64,000 bases of DNA. Source: Phoronis australis (taxonomy: Eukaryota; Phoronida; Phoronidae). Of this stretch, positions 1 to 12,700 are shown in pieces. A program made the translations under genes and the position numbers. How positions within the stretch are numbered: the stretch's first letter is position 1; each line of letters opens with the position of its first letter. The notes under the pieces are model-generated. The model was not told where the DNA came from, ran no database searches, and worked only from the letters and a program-made list of their open reading frames with translations. Location of the stretch: contig NMRA01000412.1 of assembly GCA_002633005.1 (NCBI GenBank), positions 284,556-348,555 on the forward strand, given 5' to 3'.

Positions 1-3000
1 CCCCAATTTGTAGAAATACCACATTTGATGCGACTGGCAGTGCCAGATAAATAGATAAATTCGCAAACCCGCACTTTACGTCAGCCATCATTCAACTCAC
101 GCATTGTAAGCTTTAGTTTGGTATTCAGACGAATTGGATGAACAAATTTAGAATAATTTCATATTTTATTGGGAAATTTTAGTGTCCTTAAAATTAATTA
201 AAAACATTTAAGCAAACCAATTGTATTAATTGTTGTATTATACCACGGCATAATAATGCGTAGAAACGGCGCACAACTAGTGACTGGTTTAACATGACAA
301 ATACACATACGCGGTCTGAAAATAGTGAAATTCAGACACCTATTACCAAGCCTGCCTGAAGGGCTGACAAAGTTTTTATTGTATTAATTTCAAGGGCATG
401 GAGTCTTCTACATGTCCATGTTATTATTTTTAGTTTTCTCGCGGGGGCAGCTTCGCTATAAGGGTACAGCTTACTGCTGGTTTTTCACAAGACGGAAACG
501 TACCTCCACGGAAACAGTTCCAGTGTTACCATGGTAACCGATATTGCAGTGTCGGTGCCGTTTTTACTGACATTGGTCATCAACCTATCATGTGATATCA
601 AAATTGTTCAGAAACGATTCTGTTTGAAGCAGAAACTGGAGTAGAAAATTTGGTCAAAAATGACTCATTCCTAACCAAGAAATTGCCTCATTTTGCCCCC
701 CAGAACACTTCCCTTGTATCTCCTAAACCACCAAACTTTGTGGTGTCATACTTCACCCATTTTCTCTCATCCCTAATGTGATTTATCAGACTAAACGTGA
801 ATCTGAATCGTTGACCCCCCACCTTGCCGCTTGTTGGCTGTACGGTGGTCGGTGGATCCGTGGACTGATACTTAAACAACCGATAGAGTATTCCTCGTTG
901 AACCTCTATCATGAATGACCCCTTGCCTTTGGTCTGCTGTTGAACGTGGGATTCAGATTGCTCCCCCTGCTCTTTCATTGATGAATCTTCATGTTGGGCT
1001 TCTTTGAACTGCTTTAGTCCCACCTCTTCTATTGTCGGGGGATACAGCTAAAGGCTTAATGCCCGCTTTTGTAGCTACCTTTTATCTTAAAACTGATGAT
1101 TTAATATCTTTGCTCTGAGCAAAAACTATCGCGAGTTAAAAGTTTAAATGTCACTCACCAAAATCTACTTTTTCGAAGATGATAAAGCTCCATCAATAAA
1201 AATCTTTTCAGTAATTTAATTGCTCAACACTGATAGAGATATTTTGTAGTGATTAGCCTCGAATCCAAGTGCCTGGACCTCTTTTTCTGAAACACCATTA
1301 CGATATTGGGGCTAAACCTACGGTCTGACCCAGCGCTTCTTGTACTGAAAAGTGGCCCTGTGGAAACATGGTGAACGACACACGGAATTCCATGTGTGAG
1401 CATCAATGCGCATGCTTACCGATCACATAGCCACCACTTACACACGTCATTTATCCACTGAACTTGTTTGGACTTAAGCCACTGGGTCGGGGTGCCTTGA
1501 TTTTGTTTACTTCGATCACTTCGATCCTTTTTAGTAAGTCATAGTGCTTGCCATACTACGTAACAGTATACTGAAAGGGGTTTCCCAGATTTCAACCAAT
1601 GAGAAACTGAATGTCATGACGTCGGCTTTATTACTTTAACTCGTGAAAAGCTCATGTTAAACAACATTGCACAGTGCTACCTTTCGTAGGACTGTGAAGA
1701 AGTATGTGTATACGCTGTCCGATATCTACCCTATGTTAATCAAAGGTGCTGCAAGTTTACACGATTCTTGATCAACTTCATGAAACTAAGACATGGTAAG
1801 ATAATTTATCTTTCCTTCGTCTCTCTAGCACTCTTTTTATACTAAAATTTGGAGCGTGAAATAAGAAATTGTCAAAAAATTAGAAATGAAGTGTCTTTAC
1901 AAATTGGTTATTGAAATTATTGGCCACTGTTGAGTACCAAATATTTACATGTATGTTTTTACACTACGTTTTAAAGTTACGATTGTGTGTACATGTAGCT
2001 ACTATCTGTCAGCTACATGTATGTACAAAACTATAAAATATAACTATGAAGACTTGAATTCACTGTTGATTGGGCCACGTGATCTTGTCTTCATATAAAC
2101 TTTAGCACAAGGAAGTTGCATTCATAGCAAAGAAAGGGTTTCAATGACATGACAAAATTTCTTTTGTTGTTAATATTTTGGTTCATATTCCGCACGCACA
2201 TCCAAGCACCTCAAGCTTGTGTTTGTCTGACACATTTGTCACGTGTCAATGAGGCATTTTGGGACCCCAGGGCAGTTTTTAGTACTTCATGGAATACCAA
2301 TAAAAATAAAAGTAAAGTCTGATGTCATTTGCGGTGCTTCTCACGTGCGCAGGATCACGGTTGGGCCCATTGCACAAAACATCTCGAGAACCCTGTTATA
2401 GATCAACAGGTTCTTCGTGAAGGACGTTTTCAAGTCTGCATGCACAGACCTTTCCATTTTTGCCATGCACTACAGTGTATATGTTGTAGGCATTTACAGT
2501 GCCATCCAGTAGCTTACTCCTCAGCCTTTATATGTACAAATCTGGCCAAGACTCTAAGAGGTGTTTAAGGGTTTCAACGTCAGCGCAACTCAGGACACGC
2601 TGGTCTCAACATTTTCCCAGTTATATGTTTGTGGTGGGGTAAGTTACCGTGACCCGTCAAAGTTTGAATGTAGAGTATTATGCCCAACATATCAAGACTC
2701 GGAAGGTTTTCTGAGCATTTTTGGTTTGAAAACATTGGGGAAGTTAACCTTGGTTTCTTTGCAGGAGTCAGGTGATGGCCACTGGGCTTCTTACTGGGTA
2801 TGTAACAGCCTGAAATATAGAGGGGCTTGAATTTTTGACAATGTGGAACTTTTACTAACAGAAAACGGGGGACTAAAAACTACAGAACACGGTCTTCTAT
2901 CTTTGCGAATCTGTATACATTTTCACCGCCGTCAATTAAAATTTAAAGTTGGAATGCCGCTAAGTAGTACCAATCCTACAAGTTGTGTACCCTGACATTT

Positions 3001-3574
3001 CTGATGAATGCTCTGGATTCACACTGTCATTAAGCGGAGTCAACCGATACACATCTGATTGGTTCTCTATGACTACTTCCGGTTTGCAAATTGTCTGAAC
3101 TGGGGGAGTGGGTAAGTCCAGCCTGTGATTGTTGTCGTCTTTCCCTCATGCTTCGCCACAGAAAAGTACAAGTTTCGAAATCAACCCTTCACGTTTCTAT
3201 GCTTGCAGAATGTAACAGTCAGCTTCGCAATGTACGAGACACAGCGCTCAAATGACTGTATTTTTTTCTTTACCTGCTCCTCTAAAAAGGATTTACTTTC
3301 CAACAAAATCGCCTGCAAAAAGGCGCATATTCCCATAAATTTCCCTACAAAAGTTTCCGTTATAAAGCAGTCTGGTGTCAAAAAATTTCAAGGAAAAGGC
3401 TAGGTTAATTTGTGGAATTAAACTCTACGAAGGGATGACGTTTGTGAAAACAAATCTCTGAAATGGTGTCTTTTTCATGGATAGTGCCTCAAAATGGGCC
3501 TATCTCTTTAAGTGCTCATAGTAGCGGTCAACATAAATTCAGGGAGTTCATCACACATGATTGCTATTTAACAG
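1..3574. other. Left flank upstream of CLCA gene 1
   Basis: No convincing gene is seen here. The stretch holds a possible gypsy-type fragment (661-1023, minus), a short copy of an interspersed repeat near 2812-2880, and several TACATGTA palindromes (about 1948-2020). The promoter of gene 1 should lie here, but I cannot point to a TATA box or a start site. Open frames in this stretch are short, overlap on both strands and resemble no family I know. Confidence 0.6.
661..1023 (-). mobile_element. Possible Ty3/gypsy pol fragment (linker before integrase)
   Basis: A 111-codon minus-strand frame contains a segment reading roughly FKEAQHEDSS followed by GSFMIEVQRGILYRLF. A glutamine/acid-rich stretch followed by GILYR is the pattern between RNase H and the integrase zinc-binding region of Ty3/gypsy polyproteins. 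Downstream the expected H-H-C-C integrase finger cannot be read in the same frame, so this would be a short degenerate remnant. The call rests on a weak motif match. Confidence 0.3.
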
Positions 3575-3751
3575 GGAGCAGACAGAGTTGTGATTCGTGC
3601 AGTCATCTTCTCGTGCACTTTGATTTTCTCCACTACGGTGTATGAGAGAAATGCGTACCGTCTCGTGGACAATAGATACGGCGATCTGCTCATCGCAATA
3701 TCTGATAAAGTATCACAAGATAAACGTGTAAATCTCATCGAGAACATAAAG
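3575..3751 (+). CDS. CLCA gene 1 exon 1 (leader; no ATG)
   Basis: The frame ending ...LIENIK at donor GTATGG (3752) matches gene 2 exon 1: YERNAYRLVDNRYGDLLIAI against VERNTFKLRNNRYEGILIAL. A hydrophobic stretch (AVIFSCTLIFST) fits a signal peptide. Upstream in frame there is a TAA at 3569-3571 and no ATG; the position matching gene 2's initiator is GTG (3590-3592). An acceptor-like TTAACAG ends at 3574, so the ATG may lie in an unseen 5' exon, or the start may have been lost. Confidence 0.7.
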
Positions 3752-6700
3752 GTATGGTAATTCAAAGTTTGCTTCAGTTTATGTTGAGTATCACGGCTTT
3801 GAGTTAATGACTACGAAAACCGTGACGATATGATGAAAACAAAATTAAAAACATGGTGCTCCCCACGTCATCATATCGTAAATCAGTGGATAGCGCAGCC
3901 TGGCGTAATGCGGCTTTGGCGATTTGTAATCAAAACATTGTCGTAAATCCCATGTTCAAGCTCATTTCACAATTATCCCAACCTTGTGCATGCTCGACTG
4001 TAAAACGATCACGTTTATATAAAGCCTCCATGCACAAAAATATGTTTAACATTGTTCCCACAATGATGTCGGGGTTTGATAAGAATGGCTGTATGTGTCG
4101 TTCAAGTAGGCATACAACGAAATCTGAAGCCAAAGCTTCAAAAGAAATAATTTTTGAATTGAATGCAAGTCAACATCTACCATTTTTTATTTTCGTTCTC
4201 ACATTGCAGTGTATTTGCTCCTTGGTTTTTGCTAAAAATATTTGCTTAAGGTGAATACACTTGTCTGAATACGTACATGTGTGTACAGAGTACACGTTGG
4301 CACAAATTTACGTGAGTCCCAGGCCATATACTGTATTGCATAAGTGTACATGAAGTAGGCGATGAAATGATATAAAATAACTTTTAAGCATAATTAAAGT
4401 CCAAGTCATATCACTTCCATGCCTTTCAAGGACAGATCNAGACATTCGCACTCCTGAACCGCCAAATAGAATCTGAGACAATTTGGGAGGGGGCATGGCC
4501 TCCTTGGCCCCCCCTCTAAATCCTCCACTTCCTTTATGTTATAGTGTCTTCGACCAACATTGCAGCTTCCTCCAACGTCGTTATTCTGACTCAAGCTTGA
4601 AACAAGAAATCTTCCACAAGTCTGTTTGACATCGCTGCCATTCTTCACAGCTGTTGTCTTCACCGGCAAACTACAGTACCTACGACACCTTTCATGGGGG
4701 TGCCTCCACTTTTTCAGTGCTGCGCCTCCCATGCCTTTAACTTCCATCCGTAAAATGAACTCGCTGTTGTCCCTCTACTGGTTGGCGGGAATTTCCGCAC
4801 TTCTCCAGTCGCCAGCCAGGCACCGGGATGCCATCCACAAGTCTTCAAAGACATGAACTTCAAAGCTTAAATCTACAAATCTTCAAAATAGCTATCACAG
4901 TTTGTGCTCATGTCTGAATTTCAAACCACAACCTGTACCAATATTTTTTGCAGCAATTCGTGATTTGGAGAGTTTCACAAACTACAATTTGATTTTGGTA
5001 GTTTTACAAAGTGTCGTAATTCTTAAATTGTGGCAGTTTGTGCACACCCTGACAGCACAAATTGCCGCAACCTAATCAAAACGCTTTTCAGCTGCTTTTA
5101 CAAGTCTTTCTGAATCATCGGAGAATGATGATTCTCTCCTATGAAAACGATATACGACCATGGGAGTGGGAAAGTTGAGGCAAACAAAGGCACTACGCGG
5201 CTTTTACCTTGTGAGCTACGAAGTGATACCGTAGGTAATTTAACGGTGACGTCGGTGATCTACAGTGTAGACACTTATATGACGAAAGACAAGAGTGTTA
5301 AGTTTGACAGAATAACGAGGTTGGCTTGCACTGAAATATTGGTGGCGATGGTTTCAATATTAATCTATGGAAGTGAGACACGGCGGTGTAAAAGCAAATG
5401 GACATTGACACTGAAGTCTGACACCTACTGTAGGGAGCAATGCAAACGATTTTTTTATTAACGTCTGTCAGGGATATCGCAATTAATTTCTCTGTAGGTG
5501 CTGTGTTTAATCATAAAATTAATCTTAAAACTCCGCCGTGTTTTATGCTTCTTTGCAGGTTGTTTTCCAAATTACAGTTCTACAGTTTGTGCTTCGATGG
5601 AATTTGCAGAATATCACAATTTGAGGGTCACGGCAGTTTAAAGTGCAACGCGAAAAACCACAAGTTATCGCGTCAAAAATTACGACACTTTACGCTTCAA
5701 AAGTCTGCTTAGATTTTTCCAAGAATTCATCATATTTGTGCTCTGTAGAATATTGAGACCGCTAAAGCGACTCCTGCTTGATCCCGACTCAGTTTTTATG
5801 AACACAAATTCAGTTACTACTGTACGTATAAGTGGTGATTCAGGAAATTTAAACCAAAAAGTAAATACTCTTCTCAGCCCCTCCGAATATTTAATTAGGT
5901 TATGGTCCCTTATTTATGTTGTGATCAAAATTCTCCCGCTTTATCAGTCCCAGCCACTGACTTTGCAAGGCACGGATTCTCCTCAGTCTTAATGTATTGA
6001 AGATGATGTCCTTGATCCAGAGAAATATTTCAAGGTGTTTTGCCTAAGTCATTAGTGCATCTAACCGCGCACCAGTAGCCTGCAGTATATGTAATGTATG
6101 ATAAGAGGAAAGTCGTTAAGCATAATTAATAATAGCAGGTTAAAGCGTCCCGTCTTCATCACATGGAACACCTTTCCAACAAATTCCTGGTCGTCGTCTG
6201 GTGGAATGGTGAATCTGAAATATGGCGCGGTTATTTCGAAAATTACCAGCTAAAGTTTGTGCAGTTGCGTCAATTTGTGTTCGAACATTCACCCCCGATT
6301 TGTCTTTAGTAATGAACAACAGAACACCCCGTGACTATGGAAAGGATAAATTATGCCAATATGCCTATTATATGATTCATTTTGACATGAGCGCGGGAAA
6401 GGGAAAACGTCTATGCATGTGTGTTTAGTTTCTTCAGATCAGAAAACAAGTCGCCTTTCGTGCTGTTTGTTTGAGAAATGCCCTAGACTTAGGCTATTGT
6501 GAAATTCATGAGTAACTGAAGTGTCATTTCAGGAAACGTTTTCCAATTTTTCAAGAGCTTTGTTCGTTGCCACAAGACGTCGAGCTTATTTGGGCAATGT
6601 CACCATCCTTGTACCTGCGTCGTGGAATGGTAACGTAAACTGGGAGCAATCGGGGACTGAGACGTTCAACAGGTAAGACAGTGTTGCTCAGTCCCAGACA

Positions 6701-9700
6701 AAACTATTCCGTGCAAAACGATGTGCAAAGATTTGTACGGAGAAAACAGTATTGCCACATTTGTTAGGCAGTAATTTTTGGAGGAAATGATCGTCATTAC
6801 TAATACTTACTTTTCACAGGGCAAACGTGATTGTTGTAAAATCCAGGAACAGTGAAAATTACCGAATAAACGATCCGTACGTTGTGCAACCAGGCAGGTG
6901 CGGAGAGCCGGGAAAGTACATGAGGCTATCGTACAAGTTCCTTGAAAATCTCAAGTATTCAACCGATTTTTATAGTGACATTGGTAAGGACATTGATTTA
7001 TATTCGACCTGTGTCAGTCGTAACAATCCCAACGTGCACGTCTATTCACAGATGACTGCATCCCGTAACATACACTGTAGCATGTGTATTGATAAAATCC
7101 ACCAGGTCTTATGCCAGGAAACCCAAGGTCTGGGTAGATTCAGGAGCGACCAAAGTGAAAATGAGGTTTTGATTTTGTCTTTAATCTCTGCAAAGTCGTT
7201 ATTCTGTCGTTTCCCTCTGAATTTATACATATACATGTACTTTCGCATGTCATGCACACATGTGATGTCTCTTTCGTGTAAATTAAGTAATGCTTAATAG
7301 GGGAAAAAAGTTTGACCTGACGCTCTGTAGTAGGATTTACGATTGATTCATCATACATGTACATGTATGTCGTCAGTACAAATTCCATGGAATCTGACCC
7401 ATGATAGCAAATTACCCAAATAATTTTACAGCCAGCTGGCTACAGTTTATATTGGTAAAAACTGCTGTTAATTCGAATCGGAAAACAAAGCCGGCATTGT
7501 GTGTGACTCTAACCATGAGAAACTTTTCATGAAACAAGGTCTTGTGCGAAATAAAACATAAAAAGTATTGAGGAATGGTCATTAAACATTTTTTATTTGA
7601 GTTAACCTTCCATAGAAATTGGATTTTATGATTTTATTCAAGGCAAAGCCATTCTTCACGAATTCGGACACCTTCGTTGGGGACTCTTCGACGAGTATGC
7701 GGTTTTCCAAGAGGGCGAGAGCGACTTCTACCCTTCAGTCGATGCCAATGGTTCCTCAGTTCATGCCGTCGTCAAATGCTCCAAAATGGTATGACATCTT
7801 CATGTCGATTGCTAAGGATAACTGCAGACGTACGTGTAGATGCACGAAGAAAGCGAACGGTCGACTCCATGAATTTTAGTGACTTTGCACGTCGTTATGT
7901 TCATAATTCTCAGAATTCGTTAGATACAAGAAAACCTTGTCGTTGTTCATTATCTTTATTCCATTCCGTTTTGCATTCAACCGAACATTAGTAAAGTAAC
8001 TGACAAAGAGACATGATTAAAAGACACACGAGATTTCGAGACATACATGTTTCATTCTCAAGTGGAAAGTATGTGACGCAGTAATAACCCCACAGAGCAA
8101 AGTGGAACACGGGAGGTGTGAATTAGTAATGGAAGGGGTAATAGGAAAGTCACGCAAACAAGTGTAGCGTGCGGTGCCACCCTGTTTGCTGATCATTCAA
8201 TACAGGCTTCTCGAATGCAATCAAATGCTACTCCAATACTTGGAGCCCCTTTGGATTGCATCTCTTAGTCAGTTACTTTTACCAATGTTGAATGTTGACC
8301 TTTGTTCCGAGTATTCAAACTGAATGGAATATAGATTGTGAACAACGATATGTGTCGTTTTTTAACAAGTTTTGCATGACAGAAAACGTGCTACCCAAGT
8401 ATAGCAAATTCTCAGGATATATATAAAAATAATTATTGCAGGCACTCTGCTACGCGTTGTAACAAACTTTCGCAAACTGCGTATGTGGGCCTATTGCACT
8501 GGTCAGCTGGAACCGTTTTTATGCTTTATTAATATATTAATTGTTAAAACCGAGGTGGTTAGCTAGAAACCTGACTCGAAGGTCTAACAGTGTTGCTCAG
8601 CCGGACTCGAACACAGGACCTCGAGTAAAAAAGCGGGCACCCATCACACTAGGCCAAACTGCTTCCTCTTAATTCTCAGTGTAGAACCAGAAGTCCATTC
8701 ATCCTACTCACAATATCGCGACTATTGTACGTAAATACGGTACCAGACCAGTCGATGATATCATTTTTCGAGAAATGATTAGGTTAATTTCAAAGTTCTA
8801 CACACGGATGCGCGCAGCCGGGCTAAAATATAGGGGGCTCGAATTTTTGAGAATGTGGACATTTTACTGAAAAAAGAAAAAGAAAAGCGGGGTACGTTCA
8901 CAGCTATGAATTGTGCACTAGTCCAATTCTTCCCTTTTTAGTAGATTTTTGTCTCGTTTTCTCGGGCCTTTTGTTTTTGCAGAGGCGGTCCTTTTTTGCC
9001 CACTTCGCCTAAGGTGGAGGGGCTCCTTTGAACCCCACCCCTCGTACCCCCTTGGGTCCGCGCATGACACCGATCAATTATGAAAACAAATACATTCGTC
9101 CCCATTGCCCCACGGCTGATAATTAAAGCAAACAAGGATACGCGTAAGTTCACATTGTTCGGGTTGACGGATTGTCCTGGAATGACGTATATTGATGTAA
9201 CAACTCTCGAATACATGTACAGCACCTCTTAATAAGAGAATCTGGTTTACACTACTCTGCCATTTGGTTCTTCATTGGTCAATCAATAATGAGTTCAAGT
9301 GGTGTTTTTAAATAACATGAACATAAAACATGCCTTTAGAACCTTAACCGGATAAACACAGGTTGTAATCACCATGCCCAATGCCCAAAGTGACACTCGA
9401 GCAGGATAAAATCTTTTAGTATACACTAGTACATAAAATTTGACCTTCTATTTTCACATCTCATAAATATTCACTGGAACAAGAGCAGAGTGCAATTGAA
9501 ATAAATGAGGAGCATTTTAACAAATGTTTATCTCAGAAGAATTTCAGATATACATGTGAAAGAAATAGATGGTAATTGGATGTTGAGATACGCATACATG
9601 TACAAGTTAAATTGCAGCTCAGTGTGATAAAAATTATCCAATGCCACTATTGTTATCCACCTGATTCTACAGTCAAGTAATCGAGTTTCCAAAGAATAAA

Positions 9701-12700
9701 AGGAAACCTCTTCTTGGTTATCCACTAAACTTGTAGAATAGATGGTTATTTAAGTTATCATTGAACCTCAGATGTTTATTGAAATTCCTTGAAATCGTAG
9801 AAAATATATATCTGAAACTAAATAAGGCGATCTAGATCCTCCCAAGGATACTATTGTTTCAAGAAATGAAGAATATAAATCGTTAAATAAAACAACAAGA
9901 ATGGATCAACTGAAATTTGAAATTTTCGGATGTAACAACTTCCTTTATCAACCAAAACAGAAATAAAGTAAAATCAAACACAAAATGACAATTGACATAT
10001 AAGATATGGTGTAATGAAAATGATACATTTTTTGCGTAAAAAATTCAATGACATATTTTAAGAAGCTTTTATGTTCAATCCATGAGGTTCTATTGTATTC
10101 AGTTTGTCTATCCAATATTGTTCTCTTTTAAGTCTGTGAGGGGNCATTTGGTTCTTCATTGGTCAATCAATAATGAGTTCAAGTGGTGTTTTTAAATAAC
10201 ATGAACATAAAACATGCCTTAAGAACCTTAACCGTATAAACACAGGTTGTAATCACCATGCCCAATGCCCAAAGTGACACTCGAGCAGGATAAAATCTTT
10301 TAGTATACCCTAGTACATAAAATTTGAACTTCTATTTTCACATCTCATGAATATTCACTGGAACAAGAGCAGAGTGCAATTGATATAAATGAGGAGCATT
10401 TTAAGAAATGTTTACCTCAGAAGAATTTCAGATATACATGTGAAAGAAATAAAAGTTAATTGGATGTTGTAATACGCATACAAGTTACATTGCAGCTCAG
10501 TATGATAAAAATTATCCAATGCCACTATTGTTATCCACCTGATTCTACAGTCAAGTAATCGAGTTTCCAAAGAATAAAAGGAAACCTCTTCTTGGTGATC
10601 CACTGAACTTGTAGAATAGATGGTTATTTAAGTTATCATTGAACCTCAGATGTTTATTGAAATTCCTTGAAATCGTGAAATGCAATGCGAAGAATACATC
10701 ACGATTGACCCTTACCGCAATCTTTGCTTGTTTCGACTGAAAAAGGTCACTCCGACTCGGTACGAAACCAATCATGTAGCAGTATTTGACAAGACGACTG
10801 TGCGCATAATCGAAAGGTGTCATGCAATGGATAGACAGTTCGAACGAACGCAGTGATTAGGCCACGCCTACCATAGTTACCGTTGCGAAGTCTCATAAGC
10901 GCAAAACCAATATGGAGGAAAAGCCTTTGAAGACATACTAAAGCAACTTATTTTCAACGTTGTGTTCCTAATTATGAGACTGGGTTGCCTTTTGGCGTAG
11001 AACCACGTTGTTACAACATATTCTGGGGGAAAACAAACTGTTACGCAAGCACTTTCATTCTTTTCTTAGATTTCGTCACTCCATTGACACGCAGGTGCTG
11101 CAGTTGGTTCGCATTGCCGTACTTCTATGTTCGGCAACAAAACTTGGTTATCCGGTATGCTTTTTCATACAACAAAGGCTACTGGGAAAACTTCTTTGAC
11201 TGCGTATGAAAGTTTTTTAAGTATACAGTGGTGGTCCAGTGTTATTGTCTTGGCTGGTGCGTCCGTCAGCCCCCTGCCATCCACATTTGCATTTCCACTT
11301 ATGCTAACTAATTTGCGTTTCATTCCTTTGAAGAAGAATACCTACATGTACATGTAGATACGTAACAAAAGTCTTTGGGCTATCCTGGTGTATATCGTTG
11401 ATCTGCACTGCAAGTGCCTCTTGACCTTTTCGTTCACAACCAACTTGTGTGTGTGTGCGCGCGCGTGTGTNGCCTGCATATCAATGCAGATTTGTTGGTC
11501 TACTAGACTCATGCATGCCGCTTAATCGATTAAGCTTCGAGTTTAGTCTGAGACAGGGTTGGGTTTGACCCTGAATCCGCTGTTTGGTGCATTGGGTATA
11601 GTGTCACATAAACAAAACTTCCTTCTCTTGTTATGTCACGCGATGGCAATCGACCACGTCGATGAATCATCTTGTCAGGGGGTGTTCAGTATTTTCAAGT
11701 CTGTCAAATACTGTACAGAACTATTCATGGAGTCTCAAATTTGTAATTTCTTGGAATTTATGCAGACGACTACATTTTGTGACAACGACACTTCCAACCC
11801 AGCGACACTCCATAACGACGAAGCGCCAAACAAACACAACAAGCTATGCCAAGGGAGAAGTCAGTGGGAAATACTGAGAGATCACGAAGATTTCAGCAGT
11901 AAGATGCAATCTCGTTCTTTGTAATTTCTAAAACGACCAAAAACCTCCAAAAACACCTTGTGTACAAAAACTGTTATCATAACTGCATAATGCTAATGTC
12001 TCTTTCCTTAGCGTCATCGGGTGGTCTAACATGTCTAACATTAACTGAAAACACCGGGTCCTTAGTGGCTGTGGCTGCACTTGATACACTTACCCGGTTA
12101 ACTGGCTAAGACGCCAACCGGAAGTCGCCATTGAGAGCCCACGAAATATCCTTGAGGTTGACTCTGCTATATAGGGTAAACCGGGAGAGTGGAAAAGTGC
12201 AGTCAAAGAAACAAGAAGCAAAACTGTGATTGTATCGCCAATTTGGTTTAGTAATAATCGCATTAAAAGCGATAGATTAATTGAAGTTTTAAAGCACATT
12301 TCTTCTTGTAATACACAGATACATGACCTTAGTTTCTATACCCAGTAAAGAAGTCGGAGTCAATGGACTGCAATATCTACTGTACATACATGTATAACGA
12401 ATATCAATTCTCATGCTTTCTTTATAAACATATTTTGTACTCTTCTAGAAAACATTTTATTTCAAAAATTTATATATACCAAACAAATCATTGATTGTTG
12501 TCAAAGTTGCATTAAAGAATGACCACTTTTTGTTTGAAGACAATGCGAACCCACCAATTGATGAAGACGTCAAAATGGATACGACCCCTCAATTCCGGAT
12601 AATGCAAAAGGGAGCCAGTCGACTGGTGTTTGTTATTGACGTCAGCGGAAGTATGGCAGTATGTTTTGAAGATTTTGCATTGATCTTTGCTGAGCTATCA

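Larger units (their letters stand above)
7789..11765 (+). other. CLCA gene 1 intron 4; expected exon 5 not found
   Basis: In gene 2 the exon at this place (57649-57804) encodes 52 residues with two cysteines (FLNCILDK and ENECRF). I find no counterpart in this 4-kb interval. It contains a tRNA-type SINE (8560-8680), a repeat-family copy (8822-9068), a doubled segment (9261-9798 and 10145-10676), retroelement sequence (9799-10143), a single N at 10144, and another N at 11471 in a GT/GC dinucleotide run. The exon could be lost or hidden at a sequence join. Confidence 0.65.

Noticed and set aside
4439-4439. Isolated N as a sixth haplotype join
   Set aside because: No duplicated flank was seen around it; it may be an ambiguous base in a GC-rich repeat.
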